Assembly: GCA_963680875.1 (NCBI GenBank)
Contig: OY804588.1
Span: 59,284,369 to 59,348,368, forward strand
Direction: 5' to 3'
From: Bathymodiolus brooksi
Taxonomy: Eukaryota; Mollusca; Bivalvia; Mytilida; Modiolidae
DNA length: 64,000 nucleotides
The translations under genes were made by a program, and so were the position numbers. Of this stretch, positions 21,605 through 32,065 are shown piece after piece (position 1 is the stretch's first letter; the number at the start of each line of letters is the position of its first letter). The notes under the pieces are model-generated. The model was not told the origin of the DNA, did no database searches, and saw nothing but the letters and a program-made list of their open reading frames with translations.

Positions 21605-22639
21605 GACAGTCATAAACTGAAGCAACTTAAAGTAAAGATTGTAATTATTATTTGTCAGACCTCAAATCAGAGTGCAACAATGGAACAAAACTACTGTAGT
21701 TCAAAGTCTATTTTTTAACTGCAGAGGTATTAACCCTTAACGTAGACACAGGTCTGTCAGCAACAGTTCTATAAATAGATCGCAATTAATGAAAAAAGAA
21801 TACCGATCGGATTTGGAAGCGGATCGAAAATAATCTGAAGTGTCTCCGTGCATTTCAACGAATTTTGAATGACCAACCTTCTCAAATATGAACATATTAT
21901 ATACGAGAACTCAGACTTTATGTCACAAGATTGAGAAAAAAAATAATCAAAAGTTTGTTTGGTTAAAAGTAGCTTCGATCAACATTTCCCGTAGCACAGT
22001 GTCTGATTGCGCCCCATTTCTCGTGGTGCCATTTTTATTTGATATTGAACGAAATTAAAGTTTCTTTAAACCGAAATGGATTACTTTTCAAGAAAGTCAC
22101 TTTCAAAATACTTAATGAATAACATAGAATTCCATAAACACGATGTCGATATTTTCATAAATGGCACGTGGCAAAAATACGCGGGCAACATAGGGCGACT
22201 CTTCAAAATTACAAGGCTACTTGAACTTCGCTTTTGACCAACGAGAAATCGAAGTCAACCTTCACAACGCAACTGCTTCGCCCTCTAACGTAAGTCCTGC
22301 TTCTTGTCCTTTTTAAAACCTACATGATGGGAAAAAGATCGACCAATCAAATTGCAAAAAACAGACACACCTAAATCTATTTCGAATATCGGAAATTCTT
22401 AAAAGGCCTACCCATTTTTTGCATTGACTCGACAGCAACTGAAAACGGAGAACAATAAACTAAATATCTACACACAATATGTTATGAAATCAACTTTTGA
22501 AACTATATGACTTTTTTTCACAGGCCCGTCGGACTTGTGGAACTACTAATTTTATACGCCCGTGTACAATTTTACACGCCACGGGCTTCGGACTACCGCC
22601 TTATTTCGAAGACTGTGCCATGGCGAAGACACGTTACAT
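21605..22639. other. Unassigned sequence
   Basis: No coding content recognised. At 22,520-22,590 'GGCCCGTCGGAC' and 'CACGGGC' recur in both orientations, resembling 13,430-13,500. Confidence 0.45.
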
Positions 22640-23325
22640 TTGGACGAGATGATGAAGATGATATCCACTTTCTACTACATCAATATGCTTAGTTGGATTT
22701 TTATAGTGTTAACACATAAAAACATGGCTGCGGGTAAATGTACATGTGCAGACATGTCGCGCCACCCGAACACATTATTCCACTTCCGAGTTCGTGGGTT
22801 CGTAGCTCGGTCGGATCAAACCAAAGATTACCTAGTCGGCATTTGTTGCTTCGCCACTGAGCAGGTAATATTAGGGAACGACCTTAACTTGAAGGGGGGG
22901 GGGGGGGGGGGGGGGGGTTATGGTTTTTTTCTAAAAAAAATATTCTGATTCCCAATGTTGCTGAAAAATATATTCTGATTTTGGTGGAGGAAAAAAAAAA
23001 TAATCTGATTCAGAGTTTTTGTCATATAACCTAATGCTAAATTCTGGAGAAAAATTTTGCGCTTTGCGCGACAAAAAAAATAAATAATCTAACTCTTGTG
23101 TTGTCCGAAAAAAAAATTCTGAACGAAACAAAAAACCATAACCCCCCCATCAAGTTAAATGGTCGGTCCCTTAAGGAGCAAGAACAAAGACTGGTTGGCT
23201 CGGTTGGCAACATGTCTATCCACGGACTGTTGTTTTAGTGAGATAGCACTATAATCCACCTAAGGGTGTTTTAATGGGAAAATTGCTGAGTTGGCGTTAA
23301 TCAACAATCACTAACTCATTCACTC
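22640..23325. mobile_element. SINE family A, inverted chimera, split by a MITE
   Basis: Bases 22,640-22,785 match the body of SINE A on - ('GAGATGATGAAGATGATAT', 'GACATGTCGCGCCACCCGAA'). At ~22,790 the sequence switches to the + strand of the same family ('GTAGCTCGGTCGGATCAAAC', 'GGCATTTGTTGCTTCGCC'). It continues after the MITE at 23,174 ('AGACTGGTTGGCTCGG'). The join of opposite halves points to template switching or inversion. Confidence 0.65.
22874..23170. mobile_element. MITE family A inserted in SINE A
   Basis: 297 bp with TTA at 22,871-22,873 and 23,171-23,173. It interrupts the SINE where the intact copy has '...ACTAAGGAGAAAGAGC'. The left G-run is expanded to more than 20 G. The MITE is younger than this SINE copy. 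Confidence 0.85.
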
Positions 23326-23657
23326 AGAGTCCGCTGAGCACGTAACATGAGGAAAAATACTTATTGGCTCTGAATCAAACACCAACATCGAGCTCTTACA
23401 TGAACAATATTCAATAATTTAAAGATCTGGGTTGGTTTGTTCAAACATCAATTCAATTTAAGTTTTAAGTGAAATTAAATTGACACTTTGGATTATTCAA
23501 ATGTTCGTGAGGTGTAATTGACATATATATACAATGTACAATGTATATTTAATCGAAGCCTTTGATCTTGATTCGATATATAATGTAAATGTAGCTACTT
23601 TGTCTCACGGTCCAAACACACTTTTTAATCTCATTTAGTTTTTATTCGATATAGATA
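23326..23657. other. Unassigned sequence
   Basis: Nothing recognised. Confidence 0.5.
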
Positions 23658-23759
23658 TTAAAGGGATATTGTCTACCAGCTGCGTAATTTTTTCATACCC
23701 AAAATTATTGTCGATTTCCGTACTGACCTTCATAAAATGAAGATTAAACACCGAATTAT

Positions 23760-24519
23760 TGATGAATACGCTCCGAAACGTTGTTTTTTCGACTAAAAAA
23801 GCTGACCATCGTTACCGGAAGCTAATTAATTATGCACTCACCTGGGCGAGGCCAACTCTATTTATTTATCTATTTTTATGTCAGTAGCCCGGATGCTGCA
23901 GCATGGATATTGAGGTAAGTTTCTATAAAAGTTGAGGAAAAAAGCTATTTGCGAACCGATTGTATCTAAAAGACGTAGAATAAATAATTTCTGTATCAGG
24001 AATAGATTTTCTTTGATGAAAACTACATGCCTTAACAGATTCAGCCGATATTTCCACGATAACCATTGAAAACATGCCAGGAGGCACCCTATGGGGACAA
24101 GCTCAACTACGTATTTTCGATCGGAAATTTTTGCCGGCGTTAAAAATAACAATTAGTTTTTTTCTTCTTACAAGTTATGAAGTTGTTCCCCGAGATTTTG
24201 ATACACGTGTTAAATTAATTTATTTTAGCCAGTTTACCGACAATATGAAAACAGAGACATACATGTAGAACACAGTGAAATACATGTCTGATGAAAACGA
24301 ATGACGTAGCCAGTGTTGTTTTATTTGTTAATTGACTGGAATGTTTCAGAGAAATTTGGGCTGGATTAGAAACAAAAGAGACCTTACTTCTAGTTCCACA
24401 AGACAGTTGCTGCAAAATAATATGGGACTGACCATTTACCTTGAAGGGGGCTATGTCACGTAGAAATGTTTTTTTCAGACGCCACAGAAATCATATTTTC
24501 TTATTTTCCGGCGAAGTGC
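23760..24519. other. Unassigned interior sequence
   Basis: No P2X7-type upstream exon could be recognised. At 24,424-24,450 'GGGACTGACCATTTACCTTG' resembles a solo terminus of MITE family A. Confidence 0.4.
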
Positions 24520-24944
24520 CAATCTAATTAAAACAAGGTAAACTGTGATCTAATTCTCACTTATGATACCCCTGCCACTTCCCATGATATGGGGTACCTA
24601 TTTGAAGCTTGTGACGAAATACCAGATTTCTGCCATCAATAGCTGTTGAGAAAAATGTGCATATATGTTCAATGTGGATAAAAACCAACTAAGTCGGCAA
24701 ACAGGAAGTAGGAATCTGATGGTTCCAAAAACGCTTCCCACGATATGGCATACCTATGTGAAGCTTGTGACCAAATATCAGATTTCTGCCATCAATAGTT
24801 GCTAAGAAAAATGTGACGAAAAATATTTTGGAAGGACAGACGGACAGAGGTAAAACAGTATACCCCCCTCCCCCTTCGGGGAGCGGGGGTATAATTAGAT
24901 CTAAAATAGGGAGCAAGTGCGTAGATCTAATTTTAATTGGATTG
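24520..24944. mobile_element. MITE family D, long form, 9-bp TSD GCGAAGTGC
   Basis: GCGAAGTGC at 24,511-24,519 and 24,945-24,953 bounds termini CAATCTAATTAAAAC / 'TTTTAATTGGATTG'. The interior carries two copies of a ~155-bp block ('AGATTTCTGCCATCAATAG') and 'GACAGAGGTAAAACAGTATA'. That last block also occurs alone at 27,170-27,310. Confidence 0.8.
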
Positions 24945-24953
24945 GCGAAGTGC

Positions 24954-25417
24954 TGGAATAATTTTTTTTTCTTCAAAATTTTGTATACGATTATACTGTG
25001 AAAATGGCAAGTATATGATTATACTGTGAAAATGTCAAGTCGGAATATATTTTTTTCTCCCGTCCAGCCAAATTTTTTTCTTCAAGATTCAGAATCAAAA
25101 TAATTTTTAGGAAAAAAACCATAAAATTAAAATTGAATAGCTTGAGGGGTAAATTGATAAAAAAAAATTTGCAAGACCAAAATGGTTCTCCCATATACCA
25201 ACAAAAAAAGGAAATAAAACTGTGGTCATAAGAAAGTCCCACGAGAAAATCTTTCCTTCCAAAATAAGACTTTTTTATTTCTCTAAACTGAATTTGTGCA
25301 AACTATTTCACTTATAATGAATTATATTTCTTTTTTAAATAAAGCTCATTTTTCTAGATGAATGTAGAACCATCTGTCTTTACTCTGTTTTTATTAAATC
25401 TCTTGTCTTTATTACAG
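24954..25417. other. Intronic-looking sequence upstream of the P2X7-like exon
   Basis: AT-rich, no coding. It ends in a pyrimidine tract and TTATTACAG, the splice acceptor used at 25,418. Confidence 0.5.
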
Positions 25418-25681
25418 GACTTTGATCGGATTGTCCTTGATGAGGAAGTGTTGGGGGTTGCTAGAATGTTTCGAGAGGAACTTGTAGTAATGCCCCATGA
25501 CGAGGATTACAACAGATCCAATAGGTATGCAGCCTACCGCCAGTATACCATTTGGGCACATGGCCGACTTGGAGCTGGGGTCAGACGTGTGATCCCAAGC
25601 TGTTGTACTTGGAAAATTAGGGACAAATATCCTGATCTATATGGACAATACAAGGGTTTCATTCCTAGACGATTTAATTAA
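25418..25681 (+). CDS. Terminal exon with P2X7-receptor C-terminal-like domain
   Basis: A frame opening directly after the acceptor TTATTACAG reads '[17 protein letters not shown]', a short acidic linker, '[20 protein letters not shown]', then '[16 protein letters not shown]' and '[11 protein letters not shown]', and stops at 25,679-25,681. These blocks (AYRQ...W.HG.LG, R.VIPSC, IR...P) are those of the cytosolic C-terminal domain of P2X7. In invertebrates that domain occurs in many proteins that are not ion channels. This is its last ~87 residues; the cysteine-rich first half should lie on upstream exons that I could not find before 23.7 kb. The exon is uninterrupted. Since it lies inside a TTAA-flanked element it may be transposon-borne rather than a host gene. 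Confidence 0.7.
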   Translation, partial: DFDRIVLDEEVLGVARMFREELVVMPHDEDYNRSNRYAAYRQYTIWAHGRLGAGVRRVIPSCCTWKIRDKYPDLYGQYKGFIPRRFN

Positions 25682-25744
25682 AACTTGTTCATGAAATATT
25701 TTGTATTTTATCCCATATACCCTAATGATAAAGTTTACCACTTG

Positions 25745-25852
25745 CTTCCCTATGGTCGGTGGTTGTCTGGGTACTCTGGTTTCCTCCACCACTAAAACTG
25801 GTCGCCATGATATAGCTGAAATATTGCTGAAAGTGGCGTTAAAACACCAAAA
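25745..25852 (+). mobile_element. SINE family B, 3' half
   Basis: 'GGTTTCCTCCACCACTAAAA' and 'GCTGAAATATTGCTGAAAGT' of the family B body and tail; the head is absent. Confidence 0.75.
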
Positions 25853-25994
25853 ATAAAAAATAAATCAACCCTAATGAGTTGGTCAGTTGGAATTGTAAAT
25901 TTAATTTGAAAGTTTTGCCATCTTATTATTATTTTTTGTTCTATCAGCACTGACAACTTCTTCTAAAATGGACTGACAGTCTTTTATATAATTC

Positions 25995-26365
25995 AAAACC
26001 AAACTTGGCAGAGATGTTTTCTATGAGGTCCTACACAAGAGTTGTTACTTTTGTGCAGATTCGTCAAAAAACATGGCCACCATGTGACTTTGAAAATTCT
26101 GATTGGTCGATTTTCAAGAAACTTCTTCTCAAGAACCGCTGAAGGGATTGAATTGAAATCTGGTATATATGTTCCTATGAATGTCTTTAACATGTGTTGT
26201 TACTGTTTGCGCCATTTGAAAATTCAAAATAGCCACCAGCGGCGGTCAAAGTTTACATTGAAACCCTATGGGAAACAACATTTTCATCTTCTTCTTGAGA
26301 ACAGCCGAACAGAATTTAACCAAACTTGGCAGAAATGTTTCTTGTGAGGTCCTAAAAAGTTGTCC
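25995..26365. repeat. Two-unit direct repeat, ~318 bp apart
   Basis: 'AACCAAACTTGGCAGAGATG' (26,001) and a near copy (26,318), each followed by 'GAGGTCCTA'. The interval holds 'CAAGAACCGCTGAAGGGATT' and 'GAACAGCCGAACAGAATTTA', diverged versions of one another. A common molluscan intron-type repeat; non-coding. Confidence 0.55.
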
Positions 26366-27164
26366 TGGTTTGTACTAACTAGACCAACACACTGAGTGCT
26401 ATCATTATTGTGCATTGGACAATTTGTAATGCCCATTATCCTGACTTGGGTAATTTTCTGCTCTAAATGTGCAGAACTTCTGTCAGACCAGGTAAAACAA
26501 AGAGTGACAATCTAAGTTTATTTTATGCGACAATATAGTCAATTGTTTTGTCTTGGTCTTCAAATCTGGATTTCTGAGATGCTACAATATCATCCCGAGT
26601 TGGAGGTTGTGGAATTGGTGCAAGATGGACCGAGATTCTTCTGGGATCATCTACTTCCAACTGCACACGTTAATTCATTCCTTCATTATCTTGCAGTCTC
26701 ATACAAATGATGACCCTTAATAGTCTTGGAACATAGGAATATGACTTGTCAGCTTTAACAGGCTGCACAGACCATCTAGCTGTCTTTTTGTTGTAACTTC
26801 TCTGCCACCTGAAGTAGAAAAATACATACAATGTAATTCACAAGAATAAAACAATAGAGATTATGATCTATGGAGCCCTAACTTTCAATTCAAGATGAAT
26901 ATCTCGAATGTATAGTGAATGAGCAACTAAACATATCATTACAAGTCCACTTTATGAAGGATTTGAGTGATTTGTAGACAGATTTTAGGTTGTGGTCATC
27001 CCTCAAGAAGTTCTATGGCAGGCATCACGAGCTGGTCAATGGTTACAGGGTGTCTGTTACCCAAATCAGACCTGATCTTCATTTGTTGTTGATGTCTTTC
27101 CCTTCATCGGATGGGACTTCTACCAGACTTGACCATGGACAACGCAGCAGGTTTGCGACTTTCG

Positions 27165-27312
27165 ATTGACCCTTCTGAAGCCTATGATCAAATATCAGAT
27201 TGCTGCCATAAATAATTACTGAGAAAAATGTTATGAACATCTTGGGACAAACGGACGGACAGAGGTAAAACAGTATACCTCCCCCTTTCCAGTGGAGCGG
27301 GGGTATAATAAA
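27165..27312. repeat. Solo copy of the block found in MITE D
   Basis: 'AAATATCAGATTGCTGCCAT' through 'CGGACAGAGGTAAAACAGTA' and 'GGAGCGGGGGTATAATA' match the second unit inside the 24,520-24,944 element, but without its termini. Confidence 0.6.
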
Positions 27313-28224
27313 GCTCCTATGACATATGATCATTCATGGTTCTGTTATTAGGACAAAATTTCAAGTATGTAAGTTACAACTGAAACATGAAATTAACATG
27401 ACAAACCTTAGAGTGAAGTTGAGGCTAGGTTCAAAATCTCCATCGTCAGAATCATCACCAACATCACTGCCCTCTTCAGTAATATCTATTGAGAGACTGT
27501 AAGAATAAAAAATAATTGTTTATTACAGTGTATGTGTATAATATCGAAACAAATTTTGCTATATGGTTCTGATGTGCAGCTGTATAACGAAAAAGCTTTT
27601 CAAAATAATATTAAATCTTTATACATCTATGCAGCACACATCTACACAACACAATATAAAGAGACAGGAAAAAAGTTGGTGCACCAGACGTGCGTCAATT
27701 CTGTCCCAGTTTGGTTTCATTCCCGTAAGTAGCTAAGGGGGACTGGCCATTTCAGCTTGTGGATTGATGAAAATGTAACGATGACGCAGAAGCCAACATG
27801 ATCCCTATATAATATAGCTACTAGTGGTATCACTATGCAAGCCACAATAATTAATAGGAAACTGTTATACAAGTGACTGTGTTGAACAATATTGACAATG
27901 TTACCTATAAACATAATGTAGAATACATGTATGTCTAATCTTTAACAAAATGAACATACTCAAATGGGTTCACAAATGAACTCGATTTCTCCAGTTTCAT
28001 CCGTTTCGTTGAAATGTGATGGCTGCTCATTTCTTCTACTCTAGAATTACCTTGGTCAGAATATCTAAATCAAAAGTACAAATATCAATCACTACAAAAT
28101 CACATTTGTCTGAAATTACCAGTTTTAGTAGTAATTTGCCTAAAAAATTTAGATAATTTTACAAAAACCTGCATGATTTTAACACAGACATGGGCCATTG
28201 GTCTACTGTTAAATTCACACACTG

Positions 28225-29885
28225 TGAAACATGCAAATTGCTATGGATCTTCACATTTTTTCTTAAAAATCTTGTTTATTAATCATACTTACAAGATCCA
28301 AACTAAACAAGGGCAAAGCGTGGCATATCCCCTCGCCTAAAAATTTGACCTGGTGACCTTGACCTTTGACTTTGAAAATCAATAGGGTTCCAGATTCTCT
28401 TAAGGACTAAGTATGTACCAAGCTTGGTCAAAATCCATTGAAGGATGTTGATTCTAGAGTGTTCACAAGGATGTTACGCAGTAAAATTTTGACCCGGTTA
28501 TCTTGACCTTTGACCTATAAGGCTATGACCTTGAAAATCAATAGGGTTTCGGCTATCTTAAAGACTAAGTATGTACCAAGTTTTGTCAAAAATCCATTGA
28601 AGGATGTTGATTCTAGTGTTCACAAGGATGTTATGCAGTAAAAATTTGACCCTGTGACCTTGAAAATCAATAGGGTTTCAAATTCTCTTAAGGACTAAGT
28701 ATGTACCACGTTTGGTCAAAATCCATTGAAGGATGTTGATTCTAGAGTGTTCACAAGGATGTGACGGATGGACGGTAGCGTTACTATATCCCTTCGCAAC
28801 TTCGTTGGCGAGGGGATAAAAAGCAGTTCAAATGACAATTCTTTAAATAGATTGCCTTTATATGAAAAATACATATTGATTTCCCTCTATCATGTCTATG
28901 TTGATAATTCTAAGATAGTAAAGTATAATTTTGGCTCCCCGAACTAAAAATTATGTCCAAAATTGTTGAAATGTAGTAAAAAACTAGTTAATGTAATGTT
29001 TTTAGAATAGTCAAGAAATAAACTTGGTTTGCATAAGGAAATTGAAAACGATTTTCATTTAGTCATAGTCTAAAATATGCAGTTCAGGACATTTCAGTAA
29101 AATTTTATAGTCACATATATAGAAAAGTTTCTGAAACTTGCAAATTTCTATGGATCTTCATATTATTTTTTAAAAACCTTGTTTATGTATCATACTTACA
29201 GGATCCAAACTAAAAATGGTACTGAAATGACACTTATTTAAATGGAAAGCTTTTTATATAAAAGATACATACGGATTTTCCACTATGGTAATAATTCACA
29301 GACAGGAAGATATAATTTTGGCTCCCATATTAAAGTGTTTATGTTCAAACTTGTTGAAAGTACTTTTAACCTTATTTATGTAATGTATTTCCAGTACCCA
29401 AGATATGAACTTGTTTGCATAAAGGAATTAAAATGATTTTCATTTAGCCATGGTCTAAAATATGCATTTTAGGACATTTCTGAAATTTTCAGTAAAATTT
29501 TGTAGTCATATATAAAAAAAGTTCTGAAACTTGAAAATTTCAATTGATATTCATATCATTTCTTCAAAACCTTGTTTATAATTATATATTATACTTACAG
29601 GATCCAAACTAAAAGTGCAATTGAAATGAAGCTTCTTTAAATAGAAAGCTTTTATTTGAAAAATACATACTGATTTTCCATTATAGTGATAATTCGCAGA
29701 AAGTAAGGTATATACTTTTGGTTCCCAACACTAAGTTTCTTGTCCAAGTTGTTGAAATTTGATAAAATTAAAAGCCTAATTATATGTTGTATATCAAAGA
29801 AATAAATTTGCTTGAATAAAAAGAACTTTATAGGGTTTTCATTAAGCCATGTACAGTTTTAATTCTTGCATTAAAAATGAATTGA
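28225..29885. repeat. ~400-bp tandem repeat, three units, first split by an insertion
   Basis: 'TCTATGGATCTTCATATTAT' and 'CATACTTACAGGATCCAAAC' recur at ~28,235, ~29,140 and ~29,540. Each is followed by an 'AAATAGAAAGCTTTTATTTG'-like stretch and 'ACTGATTTTCCATTATAG'. In the first unit the block after 'CCAAACTAAA' is displaced by ~510 bp. Confidence 0.65.
28307..28820. repeat. Insertion of three ~150-bp units within the tandem repeat
   Basis: It starts 'GCGTGGCATATCCCCTCGCC' and ends 'TTGGCGAGGGGATAAAA', a short inverted pair. Inside, 'GGACTAAGTATGTACCA' and 'CATTGAAGGATGTTGATTCT' occur three times with 'TGACCTTTGACC' blocks. The uninterrupted sister units at 29,200 and 29,600 show the empty site. 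Confidence 0.7.
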
Positions 29886-29930
29886 TTCGATATTTCTTTT
29901 TAAATTGATAATAATAAACTGCATTGTCAT

Positions 29931-30071
29931 CAATCTAATTAAAATTAGCTCTACGCACTTGCTCCCCCCCTTTTTAAGTTAAGGGGGGGGGAAGAAAGTG
30001 TGTAGAGCTAATTTTAATTAGATTGCAGGGGGGGGGGGAGCAAGTGCGTAGAGCTAATTTTAATTAGATTG
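29931..30071. mobile_element. MITE family D, short form, 9-bp TSD CATTGTCAT
   Basis: CATTGTCAT at 29,922-29,930 and 30,072-30,080 bounds CAATCTAATTAAAATTAGCT ... 'TTTTAATTAGATTG'. The 3' half is doubled ('GAGCTAATTTTAATTAGATT' twice) around G-runs of 9-11. Same termini and same duplication length as 24,520-24,944, which fits a Mutator-like (MULE) origin. Confidence 0.85.
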
Positions 30072-30738
30072 CATTGTCATTGATATCATTTTTGCACTCC
30101 CATTTCCCCTTTGCTGGCCTCTTAAAATTTGTGTTTGTTTACCTCGCAAATACGGCCGTTTTATGCTACTCATTGACAATAATTTGCTGTTGCCAGGTGC
30201 AAAATTACATATATTGATTAATATCTACCGAAAATGATCATAGGCATCATCATAAATTCATAAAATATGAAAAACGATTGAGAAAAGAAGGCAACATGCT
30301 CGGCTTACCTATCAACAATAATCTAGCACTTCCTTGAGTTCGCTCCATCCAACGGCAACGGTCCAACTGATCCCCTACATATATCCTGCATTTGTTCCAT
30401 TTGGAAGATACCTCACTTCTATTCCTCTTTATCTCTGAATCCGTCAAAGTCCGCTTTCTTCCACGCGTTGACAGTTTCTCTTTTGCCCAAGAACCACATG
30501 TTGTTTATTGTTTCTAAACAGTGCGCAGGCTCAAGACGTGTTCGCATAGAAGGCCATATGAATAGATTTGAATATTGTCATCCGGACAATAATTCTTTTT
30601 TGGGTCTTTTTTGTCAATAAATCGTATCTTTTGCAACATAACTCGGTGTTAATCTTCATTTTATGAAGGTCAGTACGGAAATCGACAATAATTTTGGGTA
30701 TGAAAAAATTACGCAGCTGGTAGACAATATCCCTTTAA

Positions 30739-31077
30739 AGTGAAAATATGCGCATATTATATTATGTTTGTTCAAATAGCCAAAAAAAAATGTAAGATAA
30801 TTGATATCATATCTACGTTTTTATTATTGATTACAACTTGTACGGGAGTCAAAACACGTTTAGGGAACGACCATTTACGTTTGTTTGTTTTGTTGGTTTT
30901 TTTTTATTAAATGCAAAAATTATTTTTCAAAACTTGTGTTTCTGTTTCTCGTGAAACATTTGTTTAGTTCTGGTGAAATGACCAATTAAAAGCGAGTAAC
31001 AATAATAAATGTAATGAAAATTAAAAAAAAAAAACTCTTTACAATTGGGACAAGCTTTACCGGGGTAGTCTGTTTAT
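30739..31077. other. Unassigned sequence with a solo MITE A terminus
   Basis: 'TTTAGGGAACGACCATTTAC' at 30,860-30,879 matches the MITE A end, but no interior follows. Confidence 0.5.
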
Positions 31078-31165
31078 TGTTAGGGTGTTTAACGCCACTT
31101 TCAACAATATTTCAGTTATATTGTGGCTGTCAGATTTATTGGTGGAGTATCCGCGTGGTAGTTAA
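31078..31165 (-). mobile_element. SINE family B, tail fragment
   Basis: 'TTAGGGTGTTTAACGCCACT' through 'TTTATTGGTGGAGTATCCG' is the family tail and part of the central block on -. Confidence 0.75.
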
Positions 31166-31667
31166 AGTTGCGTCTAAATGTATATATTAAATTTAAAAAA
31201 AAGAAAGAAATCAATGTCATATTTAAATAACACAATTAAACCACAATAACTATTCATGTATAGGACAGATAAATACTATGTTGACAAGTCATAAAAGATA
31301 ATTTCTCAATAAAATATGATATACTTAAAGGGGCATTATCTGCCAAAACTTAAGTGTTATCAAGGACGTATATATATACACGTCCTTGGTGTTATTTTGT
31401 CACGGATCTCAGACAGCTTTTCTGTTATCTGATTCATGTACAGCGACAGTAACAATTTGGCAGTTGTTTTGGGCTTTTTGACGTTGCAGGATAAATACGT
31501 ATATAAAATAAAATATATTTACACTCGCTGTGAAACAGGCCAGAAAAGTTCGCCAAAGGCTTGCTTTCCTAAAGCTTGTACAAATAAATTATATATGTTC
31601 CGACAATGTACGTATATATTGTATATTTTCAGTTTCTTTCTGAAAAGGTTCCTCGCTTGAATCTTGC
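31166..31667. other. Unassigned sequence
   Basis: Only a short palindrome ('GGACGTATATATATACACGTCC', 31,364-31,386) stands out. Confidence 0.45.
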
Positions 31668-31670
31668 TTA

Positions 31671-31910
31671 GGGACCGACCATTTAACTTGAAGGTGGGGG
31701 GGGGGGAGGGGGAGGGGGAGGGTTTTTTGTTTCGTTCAAAAAAATTTTTTCGGACAACATAAGAGTTAGAATATATTTTTTTTCCAGAATTTAACATTAG
31801 GTTATATGACAAAAACTCTGAATCAGATTATTTTTTTTTCCTCCCACCAAAATCAGAATATTTTTTTCAGCATCATTTGGGAATCAGAATTTTTTTTTTA
31901 GATTTTTTGA
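31671..31910. mobile_element. MITE family A, interior reversed, right end lost
   Basis: TTA at 31,668-31,670 and terminus GGGACCGACCATTTAACTT. The interior runs opposite to the other copies ('CGGACAACATAAGAGTTAG' first, 'TTTGGGAATCAGAAT' last). The far terminus is missing. Confidence 0.75.
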
Positions 31911-32065
31911 TTATTTGTCTTCCCGATCATACCTAATGAAGTAAGAAAACGCTAGAGAATACCGAAGGGACAATCAAAAATGAACAATCTAGAGGAACTG
32001 GCAATATAGGGTACACAAGATGAAGAAAAACAAAATAAAAACATAACACAATATGTGTTGTACAT

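Larger units (their letters stand above)
26523..30490 (-). pseudogene. Decayed multi-exon gene inside the TTAA element
   Basis: Four exon-like blocks lie on -. (a) ~30,490-30,309: 'LTDSEIKRNRSEVSSKWNKC' and 'RIYVGDQLDRCRW', ending at donor AG|GTAAGCC. (b) 28,064-27,960: acceptor GATTTAG|, 35 residues, donor GA|GTATGT. (c) 27,496-27,407: acceptor TTCTTACAG|, 'DITEEGSDVGDDSDDGDFEP', donor AAG|GTTTGT. (d) from 26,808: acceptor CTACTTCAG|, 'KTARWSVQPVKADKSYS'. Exons b, c and d splice in phase (joining codons GAT and AGG). Exon d has a stop at 26,670-26,672, but the same frame stays protein-like beyond it ('VQLEVDDPRRISVHLAPIP') to 26,523. The a-to-b phase does not match, so a base or an exon is lost. 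Block a looks like a small basic DNA-binding region. I do not recognise the family. Confidence 0.5.
23662..30734. mobile_element. 7.1-kb TIR element with TTAA target sites
   Basis: The left end AGGGATATTGTCTACCAGCT and right end (its reverse complement) are each flanked by TTAA (23,658-23,661 and 30,735-30,738). The inverted repeats stay near-identical for ~95 bp, then diverge. TTAA duplication is characteristic of Kolobok and piggyBac elements. Within it are a P2X7-C-terminal-like exon (+), a decayed multi-exon gene (-), two MULE-like MITEs, SINE B debris and tandem repeats. A chance pair of opposite solo repeats cannot be excluded, but TTAA at both outer edges argues for one element. Confidence 0.65.

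Noticed and set aside
22507..22948. Overlapping 61- and 128-codon frames
   Set aside because: They read through SINE A and MITE A sequence; the glycine tract is the MITE's G-run.
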